Positions 8,712 to 16,909 of a stretch of DNA of 64,000 nt are shown piece by piece. Source of the stretch: Candidatus Lachnoclostridium stercoravium. Lineage in GTDB: Bacteria > Bacillota > Clostridia > Lachnospirales > Lachnospiraceae. The notes beneath the pieces were generated by a model, which saw nothing but the letters and a program-made list of their open reading frames with translations, ran no database searches and was not told the origin of the DNA. The stretch covers positions 1-64,000 of the forward strand of contig DWZA01000104.1 in the NCBI GenBank assembly GCA_019118365.1, read 5' to 3'. The stretch's first letter is position 1. Every line of letters begins with the position of its first letter. The position numbers and the translations under genes are program-made.

Positions 8712-10016
8712 ATGGATTATGTAAAGAAAAATGCACAGATCTCCAACAGCTTCTACAACCTGGGACTGGAAAAGGCAAAGATCCGGGATCTGACAGGGGC
8801 TGCGGAAGCTTTAAAAAAGAGCCTTCATTTTAATAAATACCAGACCGATGCCAGGAACCTTTTAGGGCTCATCTACTACGAGATGGGCGAGGTTTCCGAG
8901 GCTATCGTCCAGTGGGTCATCAGCCTGAACCTGCAGCCGGATAACAACCGCTGCGATTACTATCTGGACGAGATCCAGAGAAAACCAGGACGGCTGGAGA
9001 TCGTGGACCAGGATGTAAAGAAATACAACCAGGCTTTGTGGTACGCCCAGCATGGCAGCGACGACCTGGCGGTCCTTCAGCTGGCCGCCATCGTGGAGGA
9101 AAATCCTAATTTTGTAAAGGCGCACCTGCTCCTGGCCCTGCTGTACATGGCTCATGAGGATTATACCAAAGCGGGAAAATCCCTTTACCGGGTACTCCAG
9201 ATCGATAAGAACAATCCCAGAGCTCAGTGGTATATGTCCATTGTAAAGGCGAACACAGGGCGGGCCGAGGTAGAAAGGCGGAAACTGACCAACGCGTTTT
9301 CCCATAAACAGATGCAGGACGACGATGTGATCATCCCCCCATCCTACAAAGAAAATACAGGCGGTCAGATGATCATCAACATCCTTATCGGCCTGGCTCT
9401 GGGCATGGCCGGATTCTTTTTCCTTGTCATGCCGGCAAAGACGAGGGCGTTAAACAACGAGCATAATCAGGAGATCTTAAGCTACAGCAGCCAGCTGAAC
9501 GAAAAGAACCTGGAGATCGATCAGCTGACCGAACAGCTGGCCAGCGCGACGCAGGAGAAAGAAGCGGCGGAGGCGGATCTGTCCCAGGCGGAGAGCGAAA
9601 GCGGCGGCCTGCTGAACCAGTACAGCATTCTGGCCCAGATGCTGCAGGCCTACCGCAGCGACGATTTTAATACAGTCGTACAGCTTTACACCCAGTGGGA
9701 TCCGGCCCAGATCACCGACGAAGCCCTCCAGTCTATTATCCAGCCGATCCATGAGGACATGGCAGAAAATGGCTACCAGGTGCTGGCGCAGCTGGGAGAT
9801 TCCGCCAGGGAAAGCGGAGATTATCAGCAGGCCATCGATTATTATGAGCAGAGCCTGCGGATCAACGGGGACAACCCGGAAGTCATATTTAACGAGGCTA
9901 TGGCATACTCTTCATTAGGACAGACTGATCAGGCCAACGAACTGTTCGGCAGGGTCATTATGGAATACGAAGATTCCCAGTATGCAGAAGAAGCCAGACA
10001 GCAGCGGGGATATTAA
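8712..10016 (+). CDS. Membrane-anchored TPR protein
   Basis: A 434-residue protein. The N-terminal 200 residues are tetratricopeptide-like helical pairs (AAEALKKSLHFNKYQTDARN, LLALLYMAHEDYTKAGKSLY), followed by one membrane segment at about 221-241, a Gln/Glu-rich coiled coil (about 250-300), and two or three further TPRs at the end (GDYQQAIDYYEQSLRINGDN). The N-terminal part should be cytoplasmic and the C-terminal part outside, or the reverse; the sequence does not settle it. It is probably an assembly platform. It follows folC and the 49-residue gene and precedes spoIIA, separated from it by a hairpin. Confidence 0.85.
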   Translation: MDYVKKNAQISNSFYNLGLEKAKIRDLTGAAEALKKSLHFNKYQTDARNLLGLIYYEMGEVSEAIVQWVISLNLQPDNNRCDYYLDEIQRKPGRLEIVDQDVKKYNQALWYAQHGSDDLAVLQLAAIVEENPNFVKAHLLLALLYMAHEDYTKAGKSLYRVLQIDKNNPRAQWYMSIVKANTGRAEVERRKLTNAFSHKQMQDDDVIIPPSYKENTGGQMIINILIGLALGMAGFFFLVMPAKTRALNNEHNQEILSYSSQLNEKNLEIDQLTEQLASATQEKEAAEADLSQAESESGGLLNQYSILAQMLQAYRSDDFNTVVQLYTQWDPAQITDEALQSIIQPIHEDMAENGYQVLAQLGDSARESGDYQQAIDYYEQSLRINGDNPEVIFNEAMAYSSLGQTDQANELFGRVIMEYEDSQYAEEARQQRGY

Positions 10017-10064
10017 AGAAGGACCGCGCCGGCTCGTCTGAAATAGCCATATGTAAGATCTGAG

Positions 10065-10110
10065 AAAGAAGACACTACGAAAGATACAGCCGCGTAGTGT
10101 CTTCTTTTAT
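10065..10110 (+). terminator. Terminator between the TPR gene and spoIIA
   Basis: AAAGAAGACACTACG pairs with CGTAGTGTCTTCTTT and is followed by TATTAT. Only about 25 bases remain before spoIIAA, so the spoIIA promoter must lie upstream and be read through this hairpin, or be very close to the gene. Confidence 0.75.
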
Positions 10111-10134
10111 TATAGAGAAAGGAGATTTTAAAAC

Positions 10135-10476
10135 ATGGATCAGAACACATTTACCTATGAAGCCCATGGAACGACCCTTGTCATCCATCTGCCCAAAGAA
10201 CTGGATCATCACAACTGCAGGAACCTGCGATACGAGACAGATCTGCTTTTATCAGAAAATTATATCAATCGGGTAGTATTTGATTTTTCAAGGACAGAAT
10301 TTATGGATTCTTCCGGGATCGGCGTGCTGCTGAACCGGTATAAGCAGATGGCCGGAAGCGGAGGAAGGGTGACCATCTACGGAGCGGGAAAGCAGATCCT
10401 CCGGATATTAAATATCGGCGGGATCCCGAAATTTGTAAGCTTATTTGATACGAAAGAAGCCGCGCTTGCAGGCTAG
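10135..10476 (+). CDS. spoIIAA: Anti-sigma F factor antagonist SpoIIAA
   Basis: A 113-residue STAS-domain protein. When unphosphorylated it binds SpoIIAB and frees sigma F in the forespore. The phosphorylation-site motif FMDSSGIGVLLNRY (serine at about 58-59) is intact. It is the first gene of spoIIAA-spoIIAB-sigF, with AAAGGAG before the ATG. Confidence 0.96.
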   Translation: MDQNTFTYEAHGTTLVIHLPKELDHHNCRNLRYETDLLLSENYINRVVFDFSRTEFMDSSGIGVLLNRYKQMAGSGGRVTIYGAGKQILRILNIGGIPKFVSLFDTKEAALAG

Positions 10477-10491
10477 AGAGGAGGACAATTG

Positions 10492-10929
10492 GTGGAAAAG
10501 GGGAAGATAGAGACGATGCGTCTGGAGATCGAAAGCTTATCGAAAAATGAAGAATTTGCCAGGGTGGTTGTAGCGGTATTTATGAGCCGCCTGGATCCTA
10601 CCCTGGAAGAGATCGACGATGTGAAAACAGCAGTTTCAGAGGCTGTCACCAACGCGGTGATACACGGCTATGAGAATGGGAACGGGATCATCGCTGTGGA
10701 GGCAGAAGCGCAGGAAGACGGACGCATCCTGACAGTCCGGATCGCAGACAGAGGGACTGGGATCAAGGACGTGAAGAAGGCGATGGAGCCGATGTATACC
10801 TCAGATCCATCAGGAGAACGGTCCGGAATGGGGTTCTCATTCATGGAGGCATTTATGGACGAGGTTGAGGTAGAATCAGAGCCTGGAAAAGGCACTGTAG
10901 TAACAATGAAAAAACGCATAGGAGGATGA
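10492..10929 (+). CDS. spoIIAB: Anti-sigma F factor SpoIIAB
   Basis: A serine kinase of the GHKL fold that holds sigma F inactive and phosphorylates SpoIIAA. The 145-residue protein has the N-box [13 protein letters not shown], the ADRGTGI loop and the [12 protein letters not shown] lid. GTG at 10492 is preferred because the AGGAGG ends seven bases upstream; TTG at 10489 would have only four. It overlaps or abuts sigF, typical of translational coupling that keeps sigma and anti-sigma matched. Confidence 0.96.
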   Translation: MEKGKIETMRLEIESLSKNEEFARVVVAVFMSRLDPTLEEIDDVKTAVSEAVTNAVIHGYENGNGIIAVEAEAQEDGRILTVRIADRGTGIKDVKKAMEPMYTSDPSGERSGMGFSFMEAFMDEVEVESEPGKGTVVTMKKRIGG

Positions 10930-10937
10930 CGCTCCCC

Positions 10938-11651
10938 ATGGATGGGACCATGAAACAGATTGAAATGGCTCACAACGGGGATAAAGAGGCGCGGGATAAG
11001 CTGGTCATGGACAATGTGGGTCTGATCTGGAGCATTGTCCGCAGATTTTCCGGCAGGGGTTATGAACTGGAGGATCTATTTCAGATCGGAAGCATAGGGC
11101 TGATGAAGGCGATCGACAAATTCGACCTGTCCTATGACGTGAAATTTTCCACTTATGCCGTGCCTATGATCACAGGAGAGATAAAACGTTTCCTCAGAGA
11201 CGACGGGATGATCAAAGTCAGCCGGTCTGTGAAGGAACTGGGGATGAAAGTCGGAATGGTACGGGAGAACCTTTCCGGCGCTTTGGGAAGGGAACCGACG
11301 ATCGAGGAGATCGCGGCAGAACTGAAAGTCAGCAGCGAGGAGGTGGCCGCTTCTCTGGAAGCAGGAGCGGAAGTAGAGTCGCTGTATAAGACATTTGGAA
11401 AGGAGGATGAGAACGGCGCCTGCCTGATGGACCGTATTGAGGAAAAAACGGATCGGGAGGAAGCCCTTTTAAACAGGATCGTTTTGAAGGAGCTGCTCTC
11501 ATCCCTGGGGGAAAAGGAACGTGATATTATTGTAAGAAGGTATTTTTACAATCAGACACAGAGCGCTATCGCAGCGGACTTAAACATTTCACAGGTACAG
11601 GTTTCCAGGCTGGAAAAAAAGATACTAAAACAGATGCGGGAAAAACTATAG
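10938..11651 (+). CDS. sigF: RNA polymerase sigma-F factor
   Basis: The first forespore-specific sigma factor. The 237-residue protein has region 2 (ELEDLFQIGSIGLMKAIDKF), region 3 and region 4 (RYFYNQTQSAIAADLNISQV). The ATG at 10938 lies 12 bases after GGAGG. The ATG at 10926 overlaps the spoIIAB stop but has no space for a site. It is last in spoIIA. Its targets include sigG, and sigma G in turn is expected to drive the spoVA genes at 15 kb. Confidence 0.95.
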   Translation: MDGTMKQIEMAHNGDKEARDKLVMDNVGLIWSIVRRFSGRGYELEDLFQIGSIGLMKAIDKFDLSYDVKFSTYAVPMITGEIKRFLRDDGMIKVSRSVKELGMKVGMVRENLSGALGREPTIEEIAAELKVSSEEVAASLEAGAEVESLYKTFGKEDENGACLMDRIEEKTDREEALLNRIVLKELLSSLGEKERDIIVRRYFYNQTQSAIAADLNISQVQVSRLEKKILKQMREKL

Positions 11652-11664
11652 CATTGCTCTGAGA

Positions 11665-11706
11665 GGGCGCCGCTCGATCATCAGATCAGATGATTGAGCG
11701 GCGCCT
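11665..11706 (+). terminator. Hairpin after sigF
   Basis: GGCGCCGCTCGATCATC (11666-11682) faces GATGATTGAGCGGCGCC (to 11705). It is a strong stem of about 17 bp, but the T-run is weak (TTCGCTTAT). Confidence 0.7.
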
Positions 11707-11841
11707 TCGCTTATCCGTATTTTTCTGGCGCTTCTCACTGCTTTTTATAGATAGAATCCTCCTGAATGGATATAATAAAAAATGTAGGGGAAATTATTTC
11801 TTATTTAAAAAGTATGAAATGAAGAAGGAGGATCTAAACGT

Positions 11842-12792
11842 ATGAAACAGAAAAAGAACCTGGAGGAATTTGAAAAATGGCTTTACCAGGAGGAGAGAGC
11901 GGAGCTGACGATCCAGAAATATCTGCGGGACGTAAGGCGTTTTCTCATATTTTCAGGGGAGAGGGAGATCACAAAAGAACTGGTGCTGGCTTATAAGAAC
12001 AGCCTGAAAGAAGTTTACCAGATCAGCAGCGTAAACTCCATGCTGGCAGCTGTGAACCGGTTCCTGGATTTCACAGGAAGAAAGGAATGCAAGGTCAGAC
12101 AGCTCCGCGTCCAGAAAGCGTTTTTTTACAGGAAGGAAGAGATCCTGACGCAAGCGGAATACGAAAGACTGGTGAGAACGGCGGAAAAGAGAGGGGATAT
12201 CCAGCTGAGCCTGATCATGCAGACCTTGTGCAGCATGGGGATCCGGATCAGCGAACTGGATTTTGTAACCGTCCAGGGGGTAAGGACGGGATATATATAC
12301 GTCACTAATAAAGGAAAAACACGGCTGCTTGTTATCCCCGGCCTGCTAAGCAGGCTTCTTCTGGCATTCTGCAGACAAAAGAATATCCGGTCAGGGCCGG
12401 TTTTTCTCTCGGAAAATGGAAAACCTGTGGACCGGAGCGTCGTGTGGAGAAAGACGAAAAAACTCTGCGCCGCAGCGGGGATCGATCCGGGAAAGGTATT
12501 TCCCCACAACCTGAGACATCTGTTTGCGATCACTTTTTACAGACAGAAAAAAGACCTGCTCTGCCTGGCGGAGATCCTGGGCCATGCCAGTATGGAAACG
12601 ACGAGGATCTACGCGCGGACAGCGGGAGCGGAGTATGGGAAGATGCTGGCCGGACTGGGCCTGGTGTGCGGAGAAGAGAAGGAAGAAAAAAAGTCACATA
12701 ATTACGATTATGTGACCGGCATGGGAAAGATGAGTAAAACAGCGAGCGATGATAGGGGGAGGATGAGTCTGCCGATCCTTCTTATATCATAA
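11842..12792 (+). CDS. Tyrosine recombinase (phage-integrase family)
   Basis: A 316-residue site-specific DNA recombinase. The N-terminal SAM-like DNA-binding domain (about 5-85) precedes a catalytic domain with R135 (GIRISEL), K159, the H222-N-L-R225 box, H248 (LGHASMETT) and nucleophile Y257. The last 40 residues after Y257 are unusually long and contain the site of a perfect DNA palindrome (12693-12716). An AGGAGG precedes the start. The next gene is a secreted surface-type protein, so control of surface expression by DNA inversion is one possibility; chromosome dimer resolution is less likely because XerC/D lack this tail. Confidence 0.88.
   Translation: MKQKKNLEEFEKWLYQEERAELTIQKYLRDVRRFLIFSGEREITKELVLAYKNSLKEVYQISSVNSMLAAVNRFLDFTGRKECKVRQLRVQKAFFYRKEEILTQAEYERLVRTAEKRGDIQLSLIMQTLCSMGIRISELDFVTVQGVRTGYIYVTNKGKTRLLVIPGLLSRLLLAFCRQKNIRSGPVFLSENGKPVDRSVVWRKTKKLCAAAGIDPGKVFPHNLRHLFAITFYRQKKDLLCLAEILGHASMETTRIYARTAGAEYGKMLAGLGLVCGEEKEEKKSHNYDYVTGMGKMSKTASDDRGRMSLPILLIS
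12693..12716. repeat. Perfect 10-bp palindrome with 4-bp spacer
   Basis: GTCACATAAT TACG ATTATGTGAC lies inside the 3' end of the recombinase gene. Arms of about 10 bp around a short spacer resemble a tyrosine-recombinase core site, but no second copy was noticed in the window. A hairpin acting on the mRNA is the alternative. Confidence 0.5.
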
Positions 12793-12817
12793 AAGAGAAA
12801 AGAGGAGCGATTTTAAG

Positions 12818-13654
12818 ATGAAGAAAAGACTTTTAACTGCCGCTGCAGCCGGCCTGCTCAGCACAGGTATGATGATGAACGTTTTTGCCGCGCCGGATGT
12901 ATCAGAAGGCGGCGCGATCCCGTACAGCGACGGGACAGAGGTTTATGCCGGCGTTATCATGGATGATCCGGATGCGAAGATCAAGGTATATGTTCCCACG
13001 TTATTTGCCTTTGTTGTAAACGGTTCCGTAGACGATGGAGCAGAAGACGCGATCTCTGTAGAAAACGGAAACCTGCTTTTACCGAACCTGAAGGTAGAAG
13101 TGGACACAGAAGATGGCAACCCAGAAGACCATGATTATTCTATCCAGACTGTGGGAGAAGGCCATATGTACTTTGAAAACTGTTCCACAGCATGGGATGA
13201 GGACGAACCAACTGCAAGAGTCGGAGTTCCGGTAGAGATCAGAGGCTCTATCAAGAACGAAGGCACGCTGGAAAGCAGAAATTACTGGGAGCATATCGGT
13301 ACAGAACCGACCACAGCTGATTTTAAGAAGTACCGCTTAAACGTAGACGGAATCGAATTTTCCAACAGCGAAGCCGGCGGATTTACCATGGCGGAAGCGA
13401 TCCAGCTGGACGCGCCGGATCTGGGCCGTACAGGCAATTCTACAGACGGATTTGAGTACTCCAACCTGGACAGCGGAAACTTCGCTATTACCGGAAGCCA
13501 GAAGGATGTGGAATTCGGCGTAGAAGTAGGCGGAAAGCAGAACGATGATCGGCCTAGGGGGAGCCGCCCTGCTGCTTGCCGGCTTGACTGGCTGTCAGAA
13601 AAGCAGGTCGTACGCGGAAGTATCGGCGGACATTGCGGATACATTTCCCATTGA
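12818..13654 (+). CDS. Secreted surface-type protein, probably truncated
   Basis: A 278-residue frame with a clear signal peptide (MKKRLLTAAAAGLLSTG...FAA) and a beta-rich acidic mature part (VYVPTLFAFVVNGSV). The last 35 residues, from about DRPRGSRPAACR, are Arg/Cys-rich and unlike the rest. They are a frame-shifted reading of the signal peptide of the next gene. The natural end therefore seems to have been lost, near 13540. It sits 26 bases after the recombinase gene with an AGAGGAG site. Function unknown. Confidence 0.75.
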   Translation: MKKRLLTAAAAGLLSTGMMMNVFAAPDVSEGGAIPYSDGTEVYAGVIMDDPDAKIKVYVPTLFAFVVNGSVDDGAEDAISVENGNLLLPNLKVEVDTEDGNPEDHDYSIQTVGEGHMYFENCSTAWDEDEPTARVGVPVEIRGSIKNEGTLESRNYWEHIGTEPTTADFKKYRLNVDGIEFSNSEAGGFTMAEAIQLDAPDLGRTGNSTDGFEYSNLDSGNFAITGSQKDVEFGVEVGGKQNDDRPRGSRPAACRLDWLSEKQVVRGSIGGHCGYISH

Positions 13655-14459
13655 GGCGAAGGCAGCGGGGGAGAATCCACAGCTGATCGGATCGGACGGC
13701 CCCTATGCGGTCCTTCATACCACAGCCGGCGATATCACGGTCCTTTTATATGAAAAGGAGGCGCCGAAAGCTGTAGAGAATTTTGTCCAGCTGGCAAAAC
13801 AGGGTTATTACGACGGCAGCCGGTTCTTTTATGTGAAAAAAGACCAGCTGGCCCAGGCAGGAAAGCCTGCGCCGGAAGAAGGGGCGGTCTCCCCGGCAGG
13901 AGAACCGCTGGCTTACGGAGAGGAACGGAGCATCTGGGACGGACCTTTTGAAGATGAATTTCACGACGGGCTCCACAATTTTCCCGGAGCGGTGGGAATG
14001 GCAGGAAACGGAAGAGACCAGAACCTCAGCCAGTTTTATTTTACCGTAAGTGAAGAAAAACCAGAGGACGAACGGGTCGTGTCCGCCAGCATGTATGTGA
14101 ACGAGCTGATGCGCCAGGCGGAGGAAGAGCTGGAGGAAAAGACGGCGGAAACAGACCTTACGGAAGAGGAGATAGAAGCTTTTGAGGCGGAATGGAACGC
14201 CAGGATACAGAGTATCAATACAGAAGGGATCCCGGAAGAATATATGGAGCGTTACAGGCCTGCAGTAGAGCGTTACAGGGAACTGGGAGGAAAATGGGGG
14301 CTGGATTACAAGCAGACGGTCTTTGGACAGATCGTGGACGGAATGAACGTGGCCCAGGCGATCACTCAGGTAAAAGTCAACGCCGCGGACCGTTCGCCGA
14401 AAAAGGAGATATGTATAGAATCCATTGATATCCTGGAGACTCTGGGAGAAGGAAAGTAG
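13545..14459 (+). CDS. Peptidyl-prolyl isomerase lipoprotein (cyclophilin type)
   Basis: A 304-residue protein with a lipobox (LAGLTGC), so it is probably lipid-anchored outside the membrane. It has a cyclophilin domain: YAVLHTTAGDITVLLY, GYYDGSRFFYV, FPGAVGMAGNG and SQFYFTV, interrupted by an acidic helical insert (about 190-240). Such enzymes help fold exported proteins. The annotated ATG directly begins the hydrophobic part, without the usual basic residues or ribosome site, and overlaps the previous gene by 110 bases in another frame. The true 5' end may have been deleted. Confidence 0.8.
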   Translation: MIGLGGAALLLAGLTGCQKSRSYAEVSADIADTFPIEAKAAGENPQLIGSDGPYAVLHTTAGDITVLLYEKEAPKAVENFVQLAKQGYYDGSRFFYVKKDQLAQAGKPAPEEGAVSPAGEPLAYGEERSIWDGPFEDEFHDGLHNFPGAVGMAGNGRDQNLSQFYFTVSEEKPEDERVVSASMYVNELMRQAEEELEEKTAETDLTEEEIEAFEAEWNARIQSINTEGIPEEYMERYRPAVERYRELGGKWGLDYKQTVFGQIVDGMNVAQAITQVKVNAADRSPKKEICIESIDILETLGEGK

Positions 14460-14468
14460 GAAAGAAAA

Positions 14469-14921
14469 ATGTATAAGAAGATCCTGGCGGCTGGCATGGC
14501 CGCCTTTCTGGTATTTGGCTGTTTTGGCTGTGAAAACAGCAGCTATCCGCTGGACCCTATGGCCAAAGACGAGACCTATGTTATGGAAACAGTCCCGGCA
14601 GTCCTTAAGGAGACTGAGTATTTCCGGATCCAGATCAATTCGAACCCTGTGGAACAGGCGGACGGGCGATTCCCTTTTTTTATAGGGAACCCGGAAGAAA
14701 ACAGGAAAAACCTGCAGGTTTACATTTGCCTGGCGTCCACAGGGGAAGAGATCTACCGGTCGGGCGTCCTGGAGCCTGGAGAAAGGGAGGTTTATGGAAA
14801 AATAACAAAGCAGCTTCCTTCCGGAGATCATGAGGCCGCCGCGGCGTTTGTTTTCCTGGATCCGGAAGATGAAACCGCGGCCGGTTCCGTAGAAACAAAA
14901 ATTGTTTTGACAGTAGAATAA
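14469..14921 (+). CDS. Small lipoprotein of unknown function
   Basis: A 150-residue protein. A signal peptide with lipobox (VFGCFGC, Cys at about 19-20) is followed by a beta-rich domain with NPEENRKNLQVYIC and LEPGEREVYGKI. It starts nine bases after the isomerase gene, so the two lipoproteins are probably co-transcribed. Its final codons overlap the -35 box of the next operon. Confidence 0.78.
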   Translation: MYKKILAAGMAAFLVFGCFGCENSSYPLDPMAKDETYVMETVPAVLKETEYFRIQINSNPVEQADGRFPFFIGNPEENRKNLQVYICLASTGEEIYRSGVLEPGEREVYGKITKQLPSGDHEAAAAFVFLDPEDETAAGSVETKIVLTVE

Positions 14922-14944
14922 TTTACCCATACTTCCGTATACTA
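14914..14944 (+). promoter_or_regulatory. Sigma-G/F-like promoter of the spoVA operon
   Basis: TAGAATA (14914-14920), 17-base spacer, TATACTA (14938-14944). This is close to the forespore sigma-G pattern (GAATA at -35, CATnnTA at -10). The gap to the operon's first gene is 61 bases. SpoVA operons are sigma-G controlled in Bacillus, so the match fits. Confidence 0.7.
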
Positions 14945-15005
14945 CTCATAGAAACCCCGCCGGATCTTAATGGGCGGGATCGATCAGAAAAGGATGTGAG
15001 AGTAT

Positions 15006-15317
15006 ATGGAAACTTGGAAGCAGAAGGCGGGGATCCTTGTTATGGTGATCTGCCTGGGCATGGTACTGGCCGCCTTGTGGTACTGCCTGTTCGTCCTGCC
15101 GGGAAAGGGAAGAGAGCAGGGAGGAACCTTTGTGCAGATGGTGGAAGAGAAGGGACGGACGCTGGCGGAAGCCGCAGAAGCCTCCGCCTGGCAGGATCCG
15201 GACAGCAGGAGCCAGGAGGAAGAGGCGGCGGGAACCGGAGCGTACCAGGCGTGGCCGGGGAAAGCCTGCGCCTGCGCGGCTGCGGATAAAGGACTGAAGG
15301 AAATGGAACGGCTATGA
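15006..15317 (+). CDS. Small single-pass membrane protein leading the spoVA operon
   Basis: A 103-residue protein with one membrane segment (about 9-31, ILVMVICLGMVLAALWYCLF) and a charged, Ala/Glu-rich outside tail with a late CACAAADKG. No family is recognised. Its stop overlaps the spoVAA start (ATGA), so it belongs to the operon and is probably made in the forespore. Confidence 0.7.
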   Translation: METWKQKAGILVMVICLGMVLAALWYCLFVLPGKGREQGGTFVQMVEEKGRTLAEAAEASAWQDPDSRSQEEEAAGTGAYQAWPGKACACAAADKGLKEMERL

Positions 15318-15946
15318 ACAGCCGGGAGATCCTTTACCTGGATGTGAGCCAGATCACTGAGGTGCATAAAAAAGACATTTTCCTTAAGGATATTGCAAAA
15401 GTATACTGCAAGGATCCGGCTGTCCGGGAAAAATGCGGACAGATCCAGGTGCTGACAGCGGCTGACGGTGAAAACCGAAGGTACGTGGAAAATGTCCTTG
15501 GGATCATCGAAAAGATCCATCAGATCTATCCGGAACTCCAGGTGGTCAATCTGGGGGAAGTCAGCTATATCGTCGATCACCACGGGAAAAAGAAGGAAAA
15601 TGTGTGGCTGCAGCGGGCAAAAACAGCGGCTGTCTGCGTCATCGCCTTTTTCGGGGCTGGCTTTGCCATTATGACATTTAATAACGACGTAAGCGTTACG
15701 GACGTATTTCAGGAGATCTATCTCCTTGTGACCGGAAGAAAGTCCAGCGGCTTTACTGTGCTGGAAGTCTCTTATTCCATCGGCCTCTTTTTAGGGATCG
15801 TGGTGTTCTTTAACCATTTTTCCAAACGGAAGATCAATACAGACCCGACGCCTCTGGAGGTGGAGATGCGCCTTTACGAGGAGAATGTCAATAAGGCGCT
15901 GATCGACAACGAAGGGAGAAAGGAGACGGACATCGATGTTACTTAA
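15314..15946 (+). CDS. spoVAA: Stage V sporulation protein AA
   Basis: A 210-residue protein with a soluble N-terminal half (EILYLDVSQITEVHKKDI) and two membrane segments (about 100-120 and 153-173), the SpoVAA layout. It is part of the SpoVA apparatus that moves calcium-dipicolinate across the inner spore membrane. It overlaps the gene before it by 4 bases and spoVAB by 11, indicating coupled translation. Confidence 0.88.
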   Translation: MNSREILYLDVSQITEVHKKDIFLKDIAKVYCKDPAVREKCGQIQVLTAADGENRRYVENVLGIIEKIHQIYPELQVVNLGEVSYIVDHHGKKKENVWLQRAKTAAVCVIAFFGAGFAIMTFNNDVSVTDVFQEIYLLVTGRKSSGFTVLEVSYSIGLFLGIVVFFNHFSKRKINTDPTPLEVEMRLYEENVNKALIDNEGRKETDIDVT

Positions 15947-16361
15947 AAACGCCTTTCTCTGCTTTTTCGGCCTGGCTTCCGGGACGGTGATCGCTGCGGG
16001 AGTCTTCGCTTTTCTGGCTATGATCGGCATTTTTCCCAGGCTCATAGGAAAGACGGGAACCAGAGGGCAGATCATGCTGTATGAGACTGTTATTATTATA
16101 GGCGGGGCGCTGGGAAATATGATGGATATTTTTGAATTTCCCATTGGCTTTGGAGGCGACCTTCTGCTGGCTGCCTGGGGGCTTTCCGTGGGCGTTTTCG
16201 TAGGCTGCCTGGTGATGTCCCTGGCGGAGACGCTGAAGGCGCTTCCTATCTTCTGCAGACGGATATGTCTGGGAACCGGCTTCCCTTACGTGATCCTGGC
16301 TCTGGGAGCCGGGAAAATGGCTGGCGCGCTCATCTATTTTACCAAAGAGATGGGCGGCTGA
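15936..16361 (+). CDS. spoVAB: Stage V sporulation protein AB
   Basis: A 141-residue protein with four predicted membrane segments (ALFCFFGLASGTVIAAGVF-like start). It contains GGALGNMMDIFEFP and matches SpoVAB in size and place between spoVAA and spoVAC. Forespore inner membrane; dipicolinate channel component. Confidence 0.88.
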   Translation: MLLKNAFLCFFGLASGTVIAAGVFAFLAMIGIFPRLIGKTGTRGQIMLYETVIIIGGALGNMMDIFEFPIGFGGDLLLAAWGLSVGVFVGCLVMSLAETLKALPIFCRRICLGTGFPYVILALGAGKMAGALIYFTKEMGG

Positions 16362-16403
16362 CCTGCGGGAGAAACGGGAAGCCAAAGAAAGGAGAGAAGA
16401 ATC

Positions 16404-16856
16404 ATGGAGATCAATAAAGAAATGTACGGGGCTTATGTGAAACAGATCACTCCCACCCACAATAAATGGATCAATCTTTTGTGGGCGTTTGTCACAGGAG
16501 GGATGATCTGCGCCGCAGGCCAGCTGCTTTTTAATACCTTTCTCTCCTGGGGAATGGAGAAGGAAGAGGCGGCGGCCTGGGAGCTGCTGTCCCTGATCGC
16601 CGTAAGCGCCCTGCTTACGGGGCTGAACATATATCAGAAGATCGTAAAATTCGCCGGAGCCGGGGCATTGGTCCCGATCACAGGCTTTGCCAATTCCGTA
16701 GCCGCCCCTGCCATGGAGTTTAAAGCCGAGGGAAATGTATTCGGCACCGGCTGCAAGATCTTTACCATAGCCGGTCCTGTGATCCTTTACGGGATCTTTT
16801 CCAGCTGGATCCTGGGGGGAGTCTGGTGCATTCTGAAATATTTCGGGATATACTGA
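16404..16856 (+). CDS. spoVAC: Stage V sporulation protein AC
   Basis: A 150-residue membrane protein with a conserved N-terminus (Y..YVKQITPTHNKW) and GALVPITGFANSVAAPAMEF, the SpoVAC signature. SpoVAC is the mechanosensitive channel that releases calcium-dipicolinate at germination. It has an AAAGGAG site, and 53 bases separate it from spoVAD. Confidence 0.95.
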   Translation: MEINKEMYGAYVKQITPTHNKWINLLWAFVTGGMICAAGQLLFNTFLSWGMEKEEAAAWELLSLIAVSALLTGLNIYQKIVKFAGAGALVPITGFANSVAAPAMEFKAEGNVFGTGCKIFTIAGPVILYGIFSSWILGGVWCILKYFGIY

Positions 16857-16909
16857 CAGGCGGATCTTAAAAGAACGGCCGAAGGATTGGAAAAGGAAGG
16901 GAGAAGCAT

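Noticed and set aside
13746..14930. A 394-codon minus-strand frame across the isomerase and lipoprotein genes
   Set aside because: It is antisense to two lipoproteins with clear lipoboxes, is Phe/Arg-rich in the way shadow frames are, and has no recognisable domain.
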